A stretch of DNA of 64,000 bases from an uncultured Eudoraea sp. (lineage in GTDB: Bacteria; Bacteroidota; Bacteroidia; Flavobacteriales; Flavobacteriaceae). The notes beneath the pieces were generated by a model. It saw only the letters and a program-made list of their open reading frames with translations, was not told the DNA's origin and searched no databases. Every line of letters starts with the position of its first letter. Within the stretch, counting starts at the first letter, position 1. Below, piece by piece: positions 1-9,189 of the stretch. A program made the position numbers and the translations under genes. The stretch spans positions 1 through 64,000 of the forward strand of contig NZ_CAMYKG010000025.1 of the NCBI RefSeq assembly GCF_947258925.1, in the 5' to 3' direction.

Positions 1-121
1 CCTGAATTGCTGCTATTGAGTCTGTTTTACTTGCCTTTGCAGCCTGTAATTCTTCTTTAGTTTGTGAAAAGGAATAGACCGTGCCCGCTAGCATTGCTAA
101 CATCAACAATATTTTTTTCAT
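1..121 (-). CDS. DUF3078-like secreted protein, N-terminal fragment
   Basis: The first 40 codons of a minus-strand gene are present; the rest lies beyond the left edge. They encode a Lys-rich start, a hydrophobic signal segment (residues 3-18) and a TKEELQAAKA helix after a Ser-Gln cleavage-like site, so the product is exported. Flavobacterial suf clusters are often followed by a DUF2480 gene and a DUF3078 gene, and this N-terminus looks like DUF3078. The family name rests on position and a short stretch only. It lies 65 bases downstream of the DUF2480 gene on the same strand and may be the tail of the suf transcript. Confidence 0.55.
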   Translation of the reverse strand, partial: MKKILLMLAMLAGTVYSFSQTKEELQAAKASKTDSIAAIQ

Positions 122-186
122 AATTTCTAGTTTTTAATTTAGAGCAGCAAATGTAATGATAGTTTGGAAAATATAATAAACCGTGT

Positions 187-690
187 TTATTTCCTTTTAA
201 ACAAGGGTACCGATGAGCAGGCTTCGCCATACATAATACTCTTAGCAACAGCTTGAAGTTTAAGAGTTGCCCATAAATAGGCATTTGGTGGTACAGGTTT
301 ATTACTACACCCCTTGATTATAACTGGTTTGCCTTTAAAGGGAGTGATATCCAAATCTTCAATTATAGGTGAAAAAAGCGCAGATTCTAAATCCTCCAAA
401 GAACCTAAAACCAATTTTTTAGCGTAGGGTTGCAATTTTGATGCAATTAACATGTACGCCCAGCCCGGAACAATTGCTTCGGTAGAACAGTTGAGTGCCA
501 CATATGCCCCCTCATATTGTTCCCAATTATGTGAAGCGATGTAGTCCCTGAAATCCTTTTCTTTAAGAATTAGCCCTTCGTATAACCAGTCCTTAATATC
601 AATTGTTATCCTGGAGCCCTCGGGATAGTAATCCTCTAAATCCAGGGTCACAAGTTTACTTTGGGCTACACGATTTACTATTTCAGACAT
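187..690 (-). CDS. DUF2480 family protein
   Basis: A 167-residue soluble protein with no signal peptide, recognised as DUF2480, a family of unknown function found next to suf genes in Bacteroidota. It opens MSEIVNRVAQSKL and carries the motif PGWAYMLIASKLQPYAK near residues 90-106. Cysteines occur in the contexts LNCSTEAIV, KGCSNKPVPP and GEACSSVP near the C-terminus; whether they bind a metal or cluster is not known. It follows the sufT-like gene by 32 bases and is probably cotranscribed, which suggests a role in iron-sulfur or sulfur metabolism by association only. Confidence 0.85.
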   Translation of the reverse strand: MSEIVNRVAQSKLVTLDLEDYYPEGSRITIDIKDWLYEGLILKEKDFRDYIASHNWEQYEGAYVALNCSTEAIVPGWAYMLIASKLQPYAKKLVLGSLEDLESALFSPIIEDLDITPFKGKPVIIKGCSNKPVPPNAYLWATLKLQAVAKSIMYGEACSSVPLFKRK

Positions 691-722
691 CTTTTAAGAT
701 TTTCTTTGAGATAACAGAAGGT

Positions 723-1049
723 CTAGAGAAGTCCTAACTCCAATTTCGCCTCCTCACTCATCAAATCCTGCGTCCATGGAGGGTCAAAAGTGATTTCCAC
801 CTCGGCATCTTTAACCAGATCCAGAGATTTTACCCTTTCTTCGACCTCAACAGGCAAGGTTTCCGCTACAGGGCAGTTAGGAGAGGTTAAAGTCATCAAT
901 ATTTTGACATCCATGGTTTCATTTACAAAAACATCATAAATTAATCCCAATTCATAAATATCAACCGGAATTTCCGGATCATAGATTGTTTTGAGAACCG
1001 TAACGATTTTTTCACCCAATTCCCTCGTATTAATGGCTGTTTCACTCAT
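723..1049 (-). CDS. sufT: SufT-like (DUF59/MIP18) iron-sulfur assembly protein
   Basis: A 108-residue single-domain DUF59/MIP18 protein. The family helps load iron-sulfur clusters onto target proteins in the cytosol. Visible hallmarks are YDPEIPVDIYELGLIYDV (residues about 23-40) and the conserved Cys59 in SPNCPVAETLP, followed by the VEITFDPPWT segment near the C-terminus. Length is typical of the short family members. It lies between sufE and DUF2480 with gaps under 35 bases, so it is part of the suf operon. The symbol is used in the broad sense; the exact target proteins cannot be read from sequence. Confidence 0.88.
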   Translation of the reverse strand: MSETAINTRELGEKIVTVLKTIYDPEIPVDIYELGLIYDVFVNETMDVKILMTLTSPNCPVAETLPVEVEERVKSLDLVKDAEVEITFDPPWTQDLMSEEAKLELGLL

Positions 1050-1067
1050 ATTTCCAGGATTATCTCT

Positions 1068-1490
1068 TTAATTCAATTGTGTTTGGTAAGCCAAAGCATA
1101 TAATTTTAGCTGTTTGATCATACTCACAAGACCATTGGCCCGAGTTGCCGATAAATGCTCCTTCAGGCCTATTTCATCTATAAAATCGGTGTTTGCATCA
1201 ATGATGTCTTTAGGCCTTTGATTACTAAATGCCCTTATCAAAATAGCAATGATTCCCTTGGTAATTATGGCATCACTATCCGCTGTAAAAACCAATTTGT
1301 CCTCCTTCAGTTCTGCATGTACCCAAACCTTACTCTGGCAGCCTTTTATGATATTATCTTCTGTTTTATATTCCTCTTCTATTAAAGGAAGGGATTTACC
1401 TAATTCAATCATGTATTCATAGCGCTGCATCCAGTCGTCAAACATGGAAAATTCTTCTACAATTTCATCCTGAATTTCTTCAATAGTCAT
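1068..1490 (-). CDS. sufE: SufE cysteine desulfuration protein
   Basis: A 140-residue cytosolic protein that accepts persulfide sulfur from SufS and passes it to the SufBCD scaffold. The acceptor cysteine is Cys51 in the motif IIKGCQSKVWV, the same numbering as in the well-studied E. coli protein. The start MTIEEIQDEIVEEF is the usual SufE opening helix. It sits between sufS and the sufT-like gene, as expected for a functional partner. Normal length, no sign of damage. Confidence 0.95.
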   Translation of the reverse strand: MTIEEIQDEIVEEFSMFDDWMQRYEYMIELGKSLPLIEEEYKTEDNIIKGCQSKVWVHAELKEDKLVFTADSDAIITKGIIAILIRAFSNQRPKDIIDANTDFIDEIGLKEHLSATRANGLVSMIKQLKLYALAYQTQLN

Positions 1491-1565
1491 AAAAAAGATT
1501 TTGGGCTAAAATACGATAACTATCAATGGTTTTCAATAGTTTGGGAAAATGATAACATCCTATAT

Positions 1566-2801
1566 TCAGCTTAGCATTAGCCTGGCCTTCTTTATTCCTT
1601 CCACTAAAACGTCCACTTCTTCTTTAGTATTGTAAAAGCTAAAACTCGCCCTTACAGTTCCAGGAATTTTATAGTAATCCATAATTGGCTGAGCACAGTG
1701 ATGTCCCGTTCTTACGGCAATTCCTAATTTATCCAGGATTGTTCCAATATCGTAGGGATGAATCCCTTCAATATTAAAAGAGATAACTGATGTCTTATTT
1801 TCAGAAGTGCCATATATTTTAAGCCCATTAATTGCTAAAAGTTCCCCGGTCGCATATGCCAGTAGCTCTTGTTCATAATTGGCAATTGTCTCATAGCCCA
1901 GGGCGTTAATATAATCAAGTGCAGCACCAAAGGCTATTCCACCACTTATATTTGGTGTGCCGGCCTCAAATTTATGAGGTAAATCAGCATATGTAGTTTT
2001 TTCAAATGTAACTTCCGCAATCATTTCTCCCCCCCCTTGGTATGGAGGTAATTTTTTGAGCCATTCTTCCTTTCCATATAACATCCCTACCCCTGTTGGA
2101 CCGCAAATTTTATGTGCTGATATGGTATAAAAGTCAACATTCAATTTTTGAACATCTACTCTTATATGTGGTGCCGCCTGGGCACCGTCAATAAGTACCG
2201 CTGCTCCGGCATTATGGGCTAAAGAAATAATTTCCTCTACAGGGTTGATGGTCCCTAAAGCATTAGAAACATGATTGGCAACCACCAGTTTTGTATTGTT
2301 TGAAAGTAATTTTGAGTACTCCCCTATCAGAAGCTCGCCATTGTGGTCCATTGGAATCACTTTTAAAGTTGATCCGGTTTGTTCACACAACATTTGCCAT
2401 GGCACAATATTGGAATGATGCTCCAAAGCGGAAACCAATATCTGATCACCTTTGGTTAGAAATGATGCAAAACCATTGGCTATCAGGTTAATGCTTTCCG
2501 TAGTTCCTGAAGTAAAGATAATTTCATGCGGTTCAGCCGCATTTACATGTTGTTGAGCCTTCCCGCGTGCCTTTTCATAAGCATCTGTAGCCTCCTGTGA
2601 TAAGGTATGGACCCCTCTATGAATATTAGCATTATAGCGGGAATAATAATCTACTATAACATCTATGACTTGTTTTGGCGTCTGGGAGGTCGCTGCATTG
2701 TCAAGATATACCAAAGGATAGCCATTGACTTTCCTTTTGAGAATTGGAAAGTCCTTCCGTATAGTTTCAATATCCAATTTGGATGCAATCATATCGTCCA
2801 T
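1566..2801 (-). CDS. sufS: Cysteine desulfurase SufS
   Basis: A 411-residue PLP-dependent class V aminotransferase-fold enzyme that removes sulfur from cysteine to give alanine and an enzyme persulfide. The PLP lysine is Lys231 in the motif SAHKICGPTG, and the catalytic cysteine is Cys369 in GHHCAQP, the arrangement of group II (SufS) enzymes rather than IscS. The YLDNAATSQTP motif lies at residues 32-42. Two start codons are possible (Met1 or Met4). It lies between sufD and sufE with short gaps, consistent with one transcript. Length is normal. Confidence 0.96.
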   Translation of the reverse strand: MDDMIASKLDIETIRKDFPILKRKVNGYPLVYLDNAATSQTPKQVIDVIVDYYSRYNANIHRGVHTLSQEATDAYEKARGKAQQHVNAAEPHEIIFTSGTTESINLIANGFASFLTKGDQILVSALEHHSNIVPWQMLCEQTGSTLKVIPMDHNGELLIGEYSKLLSNNTKLVVANHVSNALGTINPVEEIISLAHNAGAAVLIDGAQAAPHIRVDVQKLNVDFYTISAHKICGPTGVGMLYGKEEWLKKLPPYQGGGEMIAEVTFEKTTYADLPHKFEAGTPNISGGIAFGAALDYINALGYETIANYEQELLAYATGELLAINGLKIYGTSENKTSVISFNIEGIHPYDIGTILDKLGIAVRTGHHCAQPIMDYYKIPGTVRASFSFYNTKEEVDVLVEGIKKARLMLS

Positions 2802-2824
2802 GTTATTTGCAGTTCAACTATTTT

Positions 2825-4156
2825 TTAAAGGTCAAATCCCAATTGAACACCCAGCTTAGATGCAATCAACTTGTTTATTCTTATTTTCAATTCTGGTATC
2901 CGAACACTTTCCAATACATTATTAGAAAATGCATACATCAAAAGCGCCGCTGCTTCTTTCTTCGGAATGCCCCTGGTTTGCAAATAAAAGAGAGCTTCCT
3001 CATCTAACTGTCCAATGGTGCAACCATGGGAACATTTTACATCGTCTGCAAAGATCTCTAACTGGGGTTTGGTATTTATAGTAGCCTTGTCGCTTATTAA
3101 AATGTTGTTGTTTTGTTGAAAGGCATTGGTCTTTTGGGCAATCTTATCCACAATAATTTTACCATTGAATACCCCAGTGGACTTCTCCCCGTATATTCCT
3201 TTATAGTCCTGATGGCTTTCACAATTGGGTTCTTTATGATGTACCAGGGTATGATGATCTACATGCTGTTTGTTACCAAGGATGGTTACCCCTTTCATGG
3301 TAGAATCTATATACTCTCCATTCTGGTAATAATTTAGATTATTCCTGGTAAGCTTTCCCCCTAAGGAAAACGTATGAACTTTTACCGTGCTATTACTCTT
3401 TTGAGATATGTAAGTGTTATCTATTAAAGAAGCATTTTCAACATCATTTTGAACTTTGTAATAATCTATAATAGCATTTTTTGCTGCAAATATTTCAGTC
3501 ACTGAATTGGTCATAACCTCGTTAGAGGTCAGATTCTGATGACGTTCTATAATCTGAAGTTCAGCATTTTCTTCTGCAATAATCAAATTTCGCGGTTGAA
3601 GTAACAGTGCAGCCTCATTGCCCGTAGCAAAATGTAATATTTCTATGGGTTTTTTTGGCATCTTATTTTTAGGAATATAAATGTAAGCCCCCTCTTTACT
3701 GAATGCTGTATTTAATGTGGTTAAAGACTCATCTTTTGAAGCCACTTGATTAAAATATACATCTATTACCTGCTTATACATGGGTTTCCTGAGTGCAGCA
3801 CTCATAAGGCAAATATCTACTCCCTCATGCGTAGTTTCTGATAAGAATGAGCTATATATACCATCTATAAAGACTATTTTGTAGGTGTCTATCTCATGAA
3901 GAAAATAAGGTTTTACATCTTTGTACTCCAGGGCATTTATTTTTTTTGGAAAGATGCTGAAATCTATTTTCTGCAAATTGTTCAAAGACGTATATTTCCA
4001 TGCTTCCTGTTTTCTATTAGGAAAACCTTTATTCTCAAAGTTCTTAATCGCTTCAGATCTTATGTCATGAACCGGATGGTCTACATCTACATTATTCTCG
4101 AATGCCAAGAATGACGAAACCAGTTTTTCCTTTAAATCCATTGTTTTCTTTTCCAT
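2825..4156 (-). CDS. sufD: Fe-S cluster scaffold protein SufD
   Basis: A 443-residue SufD, paralogue of SufB and part of the SufBC2D scaffold on which clusters form. The C-terminal half carries the beta-helix core with DHHTLVHHKEPNCESHQDYKG-like residues (about 290-310) and the HGCTIGQLDEEALFYLQTRG segment (about 378-398), both typical of SufD. The N-terminal helical domain contains the RKQEAWKYTSLNNL motif. It is flanked by sufC and sufS. A second Met at residue 6 is an alternative start. Confidence 0.95.
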   Translation of the reverse strand: MEKKTMDLKEKLVSSFLAFENNVDVDHPVHDIRSEAIKNFENKGFPNRKQEAWKYTSLNNLQKIDFSIFPKKINALEYKDVKPYFLHEIDTYKIVFIDGIYSSFLSETTHEGVDICLMSAALRKPMYKQVIDVYFNQVASKDESLTTLNTAFSKEGAYIYIPKNKMPKKPIEILHFATGNEAALLLQPRNLIIAEENAELQIIERHQNLTSNEVMTNSVTEIFAAKNAIIDYYKVQNDVENASLIDNTYISQKSNSTVKVHTFSLGGKLTRNNLNYYQNGEYIDSTMKGVTILGNKQHVDHHTLVHHKEPNCESHQDYKGIYGEKSTGVFNGKIIVDKIAQKTNAFQQNNNILISDKATINTKPQLEIFADDVKCSHGCTIGQLDEEALFYLQTRGIPKKEAAALLMYAFSNNVLESVRIPELKIRINKLIASKLGVQLGFDL

Positions 4157-4186
4157 TTATGGCCTTATTATAATTCCATCACAACG

Positions 4187-4939
4187 CTAAACGACTGTTT
4201 CATTTTTTATCCAATCGTATCCTTTTTCTTCCAATTCCAATGCTAGTTCTTTTGTTCCGGATTTTACAATTTTTCCTTCGTGCAATACATGTACAAAATC
4301 AGGAACAATATATTCCAGCAATCGTTGGTAATGTGTAATAACAACAATGGCGTTGTCCTTATTCCTAAGTTTATTAACCCCATTTGCTACAATACGCAGG
4401 GCATCAATATCCAATCCGGAATCTGTTTCATCTAAAATTGCGAGTTTTGGCTCTAACATCGCCATTTGAAAAATTTCGTTACGCTTTTTCTCTCCTCCGG
4501 AAAAGCCCTCATTCAACGAACGGGACAAAAATTTTCGGTCTATTTCCAATAATTCGGATTTTTCCCGAATAAGCTTCAACATTTCATTTGCCGGCATATC
4601 TTCCTGGCCACGGGCCTTCCTGGACTCATTGATTGCTGTTTTCATGAAATTGGTAACCGAAACCCCGGGAATCTCAACGGGATATTGAAAAGAAAGGAAA
4701 ACTCCTTTATGAGCTCTTTCTTCAGGAGAAGTGTCTTCCATATCTTCGCCGTCTAGTTCAATATTCCCCTCGGTAATTTCAAATTCTTCCTTTCCGGCAA
4801 TCACTGCGGCCAGGGTACTTTTACCTGAACCATTCGGACCCATGATTGCATGGACTTCACCTGCATTTACTTCCAGGTTTATTCCGTTTAAAATTTCATT
4901 TCCTTCTACACCTGCGTGCAGGTTATTTACTTTTAGCAT
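4187..4939 (-). CDS. sufC: Fe-S assembly ATPase SufC
   Basis: A 250-residue ABC-type ATPase without membrane partner, the energy-providing subunit of SufBC2D. Walker A is GPNGSGKST at residues 34-42, the signature is FSGGEKKRNE, and Walker B is LAILDETDSGLD, with the SufC-typical SGLD. The conserved EEITEGNIELDG-like loop of the Suf subfamily is also visible. Its neighbours are sufD downstream and, unusually, a metallo-beta-lactamase-fold lipoprotein gene 5 bases upstream instead of sufB. Normal length. Confidence 0.96.
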   Translation of the reverse strand: MLKVNNLHAGVEGNEILNGINLEVNAGEVHAIMGPNGSGKSTLAAVIAGKEEFEITEGNIELDGEDMEDTSPEERAHKGVFLSFQYPVEIPGVSVTNFMKTAINESRKARGQEDMPANEMLKLIREKSELLEIDRKFLSRSLNEGFSGGEKKRNEIFQMAMLEPKLAILDETDSGLDIDALRIVANGVNKLRNKDNAIVVITHYQRLLEYIVPDFVHVLHEGKIVKSGTKELALELEEKGYDWIKNETVV

Positions 4940-4944
4940 ACGTT

Positions 4945-5820
4945 TTAGTTTAAATATTGCGGTGCTTTCGGCATCTTTTTAAAGTCTTCCTTTTGATGTT
5001 GCAAATATACTTTTGCCCCTTTTTCCCGGGCGAAAGCTTCAAATTCTTTCATGCTCTTTCCCGTTTGAACCACATCATAATTAAAAATTGGAATTCTTTT
5101 ATACTCCCTATTTTCGTAAAAATGATAGAGGTCTCCCGATAGAAGCAATGGCCCGTGTTCTTTTAAATCCAGAAATAGTACCTGATGACCTGGTGTATGA
5201 CCGGGCATATATTTCAAAACCACTGTCCCATCGCCAAATACATCAAAATCCCCTTTTATTTTTTTAATTTGTTTTAAGTCCCTGATCGCATTATACATTT
5301 CAGGGTTCTTTTCTTTGACCTCTTTCCCCGTGACAAAATCATACTCGTCTTTTTGAACAAGCCAGGTGGCATCCTTGAATGTATTCGCATGACCACTATG
5401 ATCAAAATGCGTATGTGATAATGAAATATATTGAAAATCTTCAGGGGTCATTCCGATTTCTTTTAATTGATTTAAAACAGAATCCTTTCTGGATACTGTA
5501 AATGCTCCATCGGGCGACGTATAGGGTTCGGGGAGGCCAACCAAAGATTCAGGAAGTCCTGCATCCCACATCAAATTTCCCTTTGGATGCTGAATGACAT
5601 AAAAGGCATCTGCAAATTCCTTACTTTGTCCTTTATAGGTTGAATCCTGGGCAAAAAGTCCCAGCGTATTAACTATTACGGTACCTCCATCAAAAGTGTA
5701 TAGTTTCACTTCAGGCCCGGAAATGTTCTCCTGGACACCAGAGATATTATTTGCCTGCTTATTTGAATCTTTACAAGCAAACAGTAAGATTACCACAACT
5801 AATACCAGATAATTTTTCAT
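4945..5820 (-). CDS. Metallo-beta-lactamase-fold lipoprotein inside the suf operon
   Basis: A 291-residue protein with a lipoprotein signal (LLFAC, Cys16) and a metallo-beta-lactamase fold. The metal site H136-T-H138-F-D140-H141 is intact, and later GHTPGHQVLF and SGDLYHF supply the remaining ligands. The overall pattern is that of the N-acyl-homoserine-lactonase-like group, but the group contains many unrelated hydrolases, so the substrate is unknown. The lipid anchor places it in the periplasm or on the outer membrane, unlike every other suf product. It fits between sufB and sufC with gaps of 5 bases on each side, so it is cotranscribed with them. Confidence 0.85.
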   Translation of the reverse strand: MKNYLVLVVVILLFACKDSNKQANNISGVQENISGPEVKLYTFDGGTVIVNTLGLFAQDSTYKGQSKEFADAFYVIQHPKGNLMWDAGLPESLVGLPEPYTSPDGAFTVSRKDSVLNQLKEIGMTPEDFQYISLSHTHFDHSGHANTFKDATWLVQKDEYDFVTGKEVKEKNPEMYNAIRDLKQIKKIKGDFDVFGDGTVVLKYMPGHTPGHQVLFLDLKEHGPLLLSGDLYHFYENREYKRIPIFNYDVVQTGKSMKEFEAFAREKGAKVYLQHQKEDFKKMPKAPQYLN

Positions 5821-5825
5821 AATAC

Positions 5826-7271
5826 TTAACCAACTGATCCTTCAAGACTGATTTCCAAAAGTTTTTGAGCTTCTACGGCAAATTCCATAGGAAGCTTGTT
5901 TAACACTTCCTTACTGAAACCGTTTACTATAAGTGCTATAGCTTTTTCTGTTTCTATTCCCCTCTGATTGCAATAAAATATCTGATCTTCTCCAATTTTA
6001 CTGGTTGTAGCTTCATGCTCAATCTGTGCGGATTTAGACTTGACTTCGATATATGGAAAGGTGTGCGCTCCGCAATCATTCCCCATCAGCAATGAATCAC
6101 ACTGTGAAAAATTCCTGGCATTTTTAGCCCTGCTATTGACCTGAACAAGGCCTCTGTAACTATTTTGAGATTTGCCGGCAGATATCCCTTTGGAAATTAT
6201 AGTACTCTTGGTGTTTTTCCCTAAATGGATCATTTTAGTACCGGTATCGGCCTGCTGATAATTATTGGTTACCGCGATGGAATAAAATTCCCCTATAGAA
6301 TTGTCTCCCTTTAAAACACAGGAAGGGTACTTCCATGTAATGGCTGAACCTGTTTCTACCTGTGTCCAGGAAATTTTGGCATTTTTCTCGCAAATCCCTC
6401 GTTTTGTAACAAAATTGTAAACTCCCCCTTTACCTGCTTTATCCCCGGGATACCAGTTTTGGACAGTAGAATATTTAATTTCAGCATTATCCAATGCTAT
6501 AAGTTCTACAACAGCTGCATGTAATTGGTTTTCATCTCTTGATGGTGCCGTACAACCTTCAAGATAACTCACATAACTTCCTTCATCTGCAACTACAAGG
6601 GTACGCTCAAACTGTCCTGTTCCTGCCTGATTTATCCTAAAATAAGTAGACAATTCCATCGGACATCTAACCCCTTTTGGGATATAACAAAAAGATCCGT
6701 CCGAGAATACAGCAGAATTTAAGGCCGCGTAGAAGTTATCCTTTTGGGGTACTACTGTTCCAAGATGCTTTTTTACCAATTCAGGATGTTCTTTTATCGC
6801 TTCCGAGATAGAGCAAAAAATGATGCCTTTTTCTGCTAGTGTTTTTTTGAATGTCGTTGCAACGGAAACTGAATCCATTACAATATCCACGGCAACCCCG
6901 GCCAATTTTTTCTGTTCATCCAGGGAAATCCCCAATTTTTTAAAGGTGTCCAGTAATTCCGGATCAACTTCATCGAGACTATTGTATTTTGGTTTCTTAT
7001 TGGGAGCTGAATAGTAAGAAATGTCCTGAAAATCTGGTTTTTTATAATGGATATTGGCCCATTCCGGTTCCGTCATTTCTTTCCATGCACGAAAAGCCTC
7101 AAGGCGCCACGATGTCATCCATTCAGGCTCTTCCTTTTTCTTGGAAATAGCAATAACGATGTCTTCGTTTAATCCTTTTGGAAAAGTGTCAGACTCAATA
7201 TCGGTATAGAAACCATATTCATATTCTTTGGTTTCCAATTCTTTTTTTAATTCTTCTTCAGTATATGCCAT
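5826..7271 (-). CDS. sufB: Fe-S cluster scaffold protein SufB
   Basis: A 481-residue SufB, the scaffold subunit on which nascent clusters are built. Family landmarks include [20 protein letters not shown] (about 195-214), the [20 protein letters not shown] block (about 239-258) and [20 protein letters not shown] (about 388-407). The start [20 protein letters not shown] is the usual Bacteroidota form. It lies 34 bases after sufA and 5 bases before the metallo-hydrolase lipoprotein gene. No damage seen. Confidence 0.97.
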   Translation of the reverse strand: MAYTEEELKKELETKEYEYGFYTDIESDTFPKGLNEDIVIAISKKKEEPEWMTSWRLEAFRAWKEMTEPEWANIHYKKPDFQDISYYSAPNKKPKYNSLDEVDPELLDTFKKLGISLDEQKKLAGVAVDIVMDSVSVATTFKKTLAEKGIIFCSISEAIKEHPELVKKHLGTVVPQKDNFYAALNSAVFSDGSFCYIPKGVRCPMELSTYFRINQAGTGQFERTLVVADEGSYVSYLEGCTAPSRDENQLHAAVVELIALDNAEIKYSTVQNWYPGDKAGKGGVYNFVTKRGICEKNAKISWTQVETGSAITWKYPSCVLKGDNSIGEFYSIAVTNNYQQADTGTKMIHLGKNTKSTIISKGISAGKSQNSYRGLVQVNSRAKNARNFSQCDSLLMGNDCGAHTFPYIEVKSKSAQIEHEATTSKIGEDQIFYCNQRGIETEKAIALIVNGFSKEVLNKLPMEFAVEAQKLLEISLEGSVG

Positions 7272-7305
7272 AGGCCTCTATATCCCTTAACGGGATTTCA
7301 TATTT

Positions 7306-7635
7306 TTATAATGAAAAACTCTCTCCACAGCCACATGTGCGCTGTGCATTAGGATTATTAAAAACGAATCCCTTACCGTTGAGCCCTCCGGAATACTCCA
7401 GTGTTGTTCCAACCAGGTAGAGAAAACTCTTTTTATCTACAATAATGCGTACAGCATTGTCTTCGAAAACCTTATCAGTTTCATCAACTTTATTGTCAAA
7501 TTTTAATTCATAGGACAAACCACTGCAACCCCCACTTTTTACACCAACCCTAACAAAATCTTTTTCAGCATTAAATCCTTCCTCAGTCATGAGTAAGGTA
7601 ACACGTTGTTTTGCTGTTTCAGATACTTTTATCAT
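7306..7635 (-). CDS. sufA: A-type iron-sulfur carrier (SufA/IscA family)
   Basis: A 109-residue A-type carrier that takes clusters from the scaffold to target enzymes. The three conserved cysteines are present: Cys37 in SGGCSGLSY, and Cys101 and Cys103 in the C-terminal CGCGESFSL. It is the first gene of the suf operon, which explains the sufA label, though by sequence alone iscA or erpA would fit as well. A well-formed promoter lies 37-66 bases upstream. I see no IscR or SufR regulator gene beside it. Confidence 0.93.
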   Translation of the reverse strand: MIKVSETAKQRVTLLMTEEGFNAEKDFVRVGVKSGGCSGLSYELKFDNKVDETDKVFEDNAVRIIVDKKSFLYLVGTTLEYSGGLNGKGFVFNNPNAQRTCGCGESFSL

Positions 7636-7671
7636 TTGATATCCTTATTTGGTATTATTCTAAATAGTTTA

Positions 7672-7701
7672 CAAATATAAGTTATAGTTAGGGTTTTACA
7701 A
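7672..7701 (-). promoter_or_regulatory. Probable suf operon promoter
   Basis: On the minus strand a TTG (7701-7699) is followed by exactly 19 bases and then TATATTTG (7679-7672), a perfect match to the Bacteroidota consensus TTG-N19-TAnnTTTG. Transcription should begin near 7665, about 30 bases before the sufA start. Consensus from published flavobacterial promoters; activity inferred. Confidence 0.7.
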
Positions 7702-7836
7702 CAATTCCTAACATTATTATAACGTATAAAACCATAGGGTTTATCTATTGCTTTTGGAGAAATACCGGCAATCAGTTGGCAATAAAATGCGGCTTTAGAT
7801 ACCCAGGGTTTAAGGGCGGTCTTGAATTAATGCTAT

Positions 7837-9183
7837 TTATTTGATTTTAATAACTACAATGTCAGAAAGTCCTTTATTTAAAAGGTTTGGGAAGTCATTA
7901 CTAGAACTTTCACCGACCAGGATAATACTTTTATCCAGATTCTCAACTGCGTCAAATCCATAATCTATGCCAGATCCGCCAAAAGTGCCCTGCCAAACCA
8001 TATTTCCCTGCGGGTCTGTTTTTATTAACCAAATATCGTTTTCACCCATGTTTTCTTCGGTATCCCCTTCAATGCTTTTTGAATTTCCGGTGATTATAAA
8101 TCCGCCATTGTAGGTGGTGCTTACACCCTGAGCGGCATCGAACCGCTCACCTCCATAGGTTTTCTCCCAAAGCAGGTTACCATCATCATCTATTTTAATT
8201 AACCATACATCAGATTCACCGTGATTCATTGAAACATCCTTATCAGTGCTAAATGTATTCCCGGTAACGACATAACCCCCATCATCGGTCTTTGAAATAT
8301 CATAGGCGATTTCGATACCCGAGCCCCCGAATGAACGTTCCCATAACAATTCCCCTGTATTCGACAATTTAATTACCCAAAAGTCGTAGCTTCCTTTGGT
8401 ATTTGAGATATCATAATCATCACTTTCGGAAAATCCTGCCATAACATAACTGCCGTCATCTGCTTCAATTACCGCATGAGCCCTATCATTGTTGGTCCCG
8501 CCATAATAACTCCTCCACTCCAGGTTGCCGGAAGCATCTATTTTAGTTCCCCAAAATTCACCTACACCATGCCGGGTAAGAGAGTTCCCTTTGTAATAAG
8601 TGCCATCGTCAATTGCTGCTGTAATATCTAAAAATCCTGCAAAGAAAAATCCACCATCGGCAGTTTGTAATAAATCATACGAATGATCATGGCCTGAAAA
8701 TCCAAAACTTTTTTCCCATTCAATAGCTCCTAATTCATCCAATTTCAATATCCAGTTATCATGAAATCCCTGGTTGCTACTTCCGTCTCCATCATCGCTC
8801 ATCGCATAACCGGTAACCGCATAACCCCCATCCGAAGTCTGGATAATTGATTGTCCCCGGTCATCCTTACTGCCCCCGTAAGTTTCGCTCCAGACTAAAT
8901 TCCCTTCAGCATCTAATTTCACTAACCAATAGTCATTTACCTCTGTTGTTTTTCCGGATAAATCTCCATCTGTACTTTTAGAGTAGCCTAAAATTGCATA
9001 GCCCCCGTCTGAAGTGCGTATTACAGATTGTGCAGTTTCCTCGTCCGTTCCGCCAAAACTTTTCACCCAATCAATCTCGCCCAAAAACTCAGCCTGGTCA
9101 TAGCCGTTGTCCTGAATTTCAGAATCGTCATCCGAACATGAAAAAAGAAATAAAACTACTAGAAGCAAAAAAATGTTTTTCAC
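7837..9183 (-). CDS. Lipoprotein of repeated propeller-like units
   Basis: A 448-residue predicted lipoprotein (FLFSC, Cys16) followed by an acidic SDDDSE stretch, which resembles signals that send Bacteroidota lipoproteins to the cell surface. The rest is about seven repeats of 50-60 residues with the pattern W-x-K-S-F-G-G, then T-x-DGGY-x-x-x-G-x-S, then D-x-W-L-I-K-I-D-x-x-G-N. Such repeats build beta-propellers and bind or scaffold other molecules; no catalytic residues are evident. It starts 7 bases beyond the end of the choice-of-anchor lipoprotein gene (upstream on this strand), so the two are probably cotranscribed. Function unknown. Confidence 0.85.
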   Translation of the reverse strand: MKNIFLLLVVLFLFSCSDDDSEIQDNGYDQAEFLGEIDWVKSFGGTDEETAQSVIRTSDGGYAILGYSKSTDGDLSGKTTEVNDYWLVKLDAEGNLVWSETYGGSKDDRGQSIIQTSDGGYAVTGYAMSDDGDGSSNQGFHDNWILKLDELGAIEWEKSFGFSGHDHSYDLLQTADGGFFFAGFLDITAAIDDGTYYKGNSLTRHGVGEFWGTKIDASGNLEWRSYYGGTNNDRAHAVIEADDGSYVMAGFSESDDYDISNTKGSYDFWVIKLSNTGELLWERSFGGSGIEIAYDISKTDDGGYVVTGNTFSTDKDVSMNHGESDVWLIKIDDDGNLLWEKTYGGERFDAAQGVSTTYNGGFIITGNSKSIEGDTEENMGENDIWLIKTDPQGNMVWQGTFGGSGIDYGFDAVENLDKSIILVGESSSNDFPNLLNKGLSDIVVIKIK

Positions 9184-9189
9184 AGTTTT

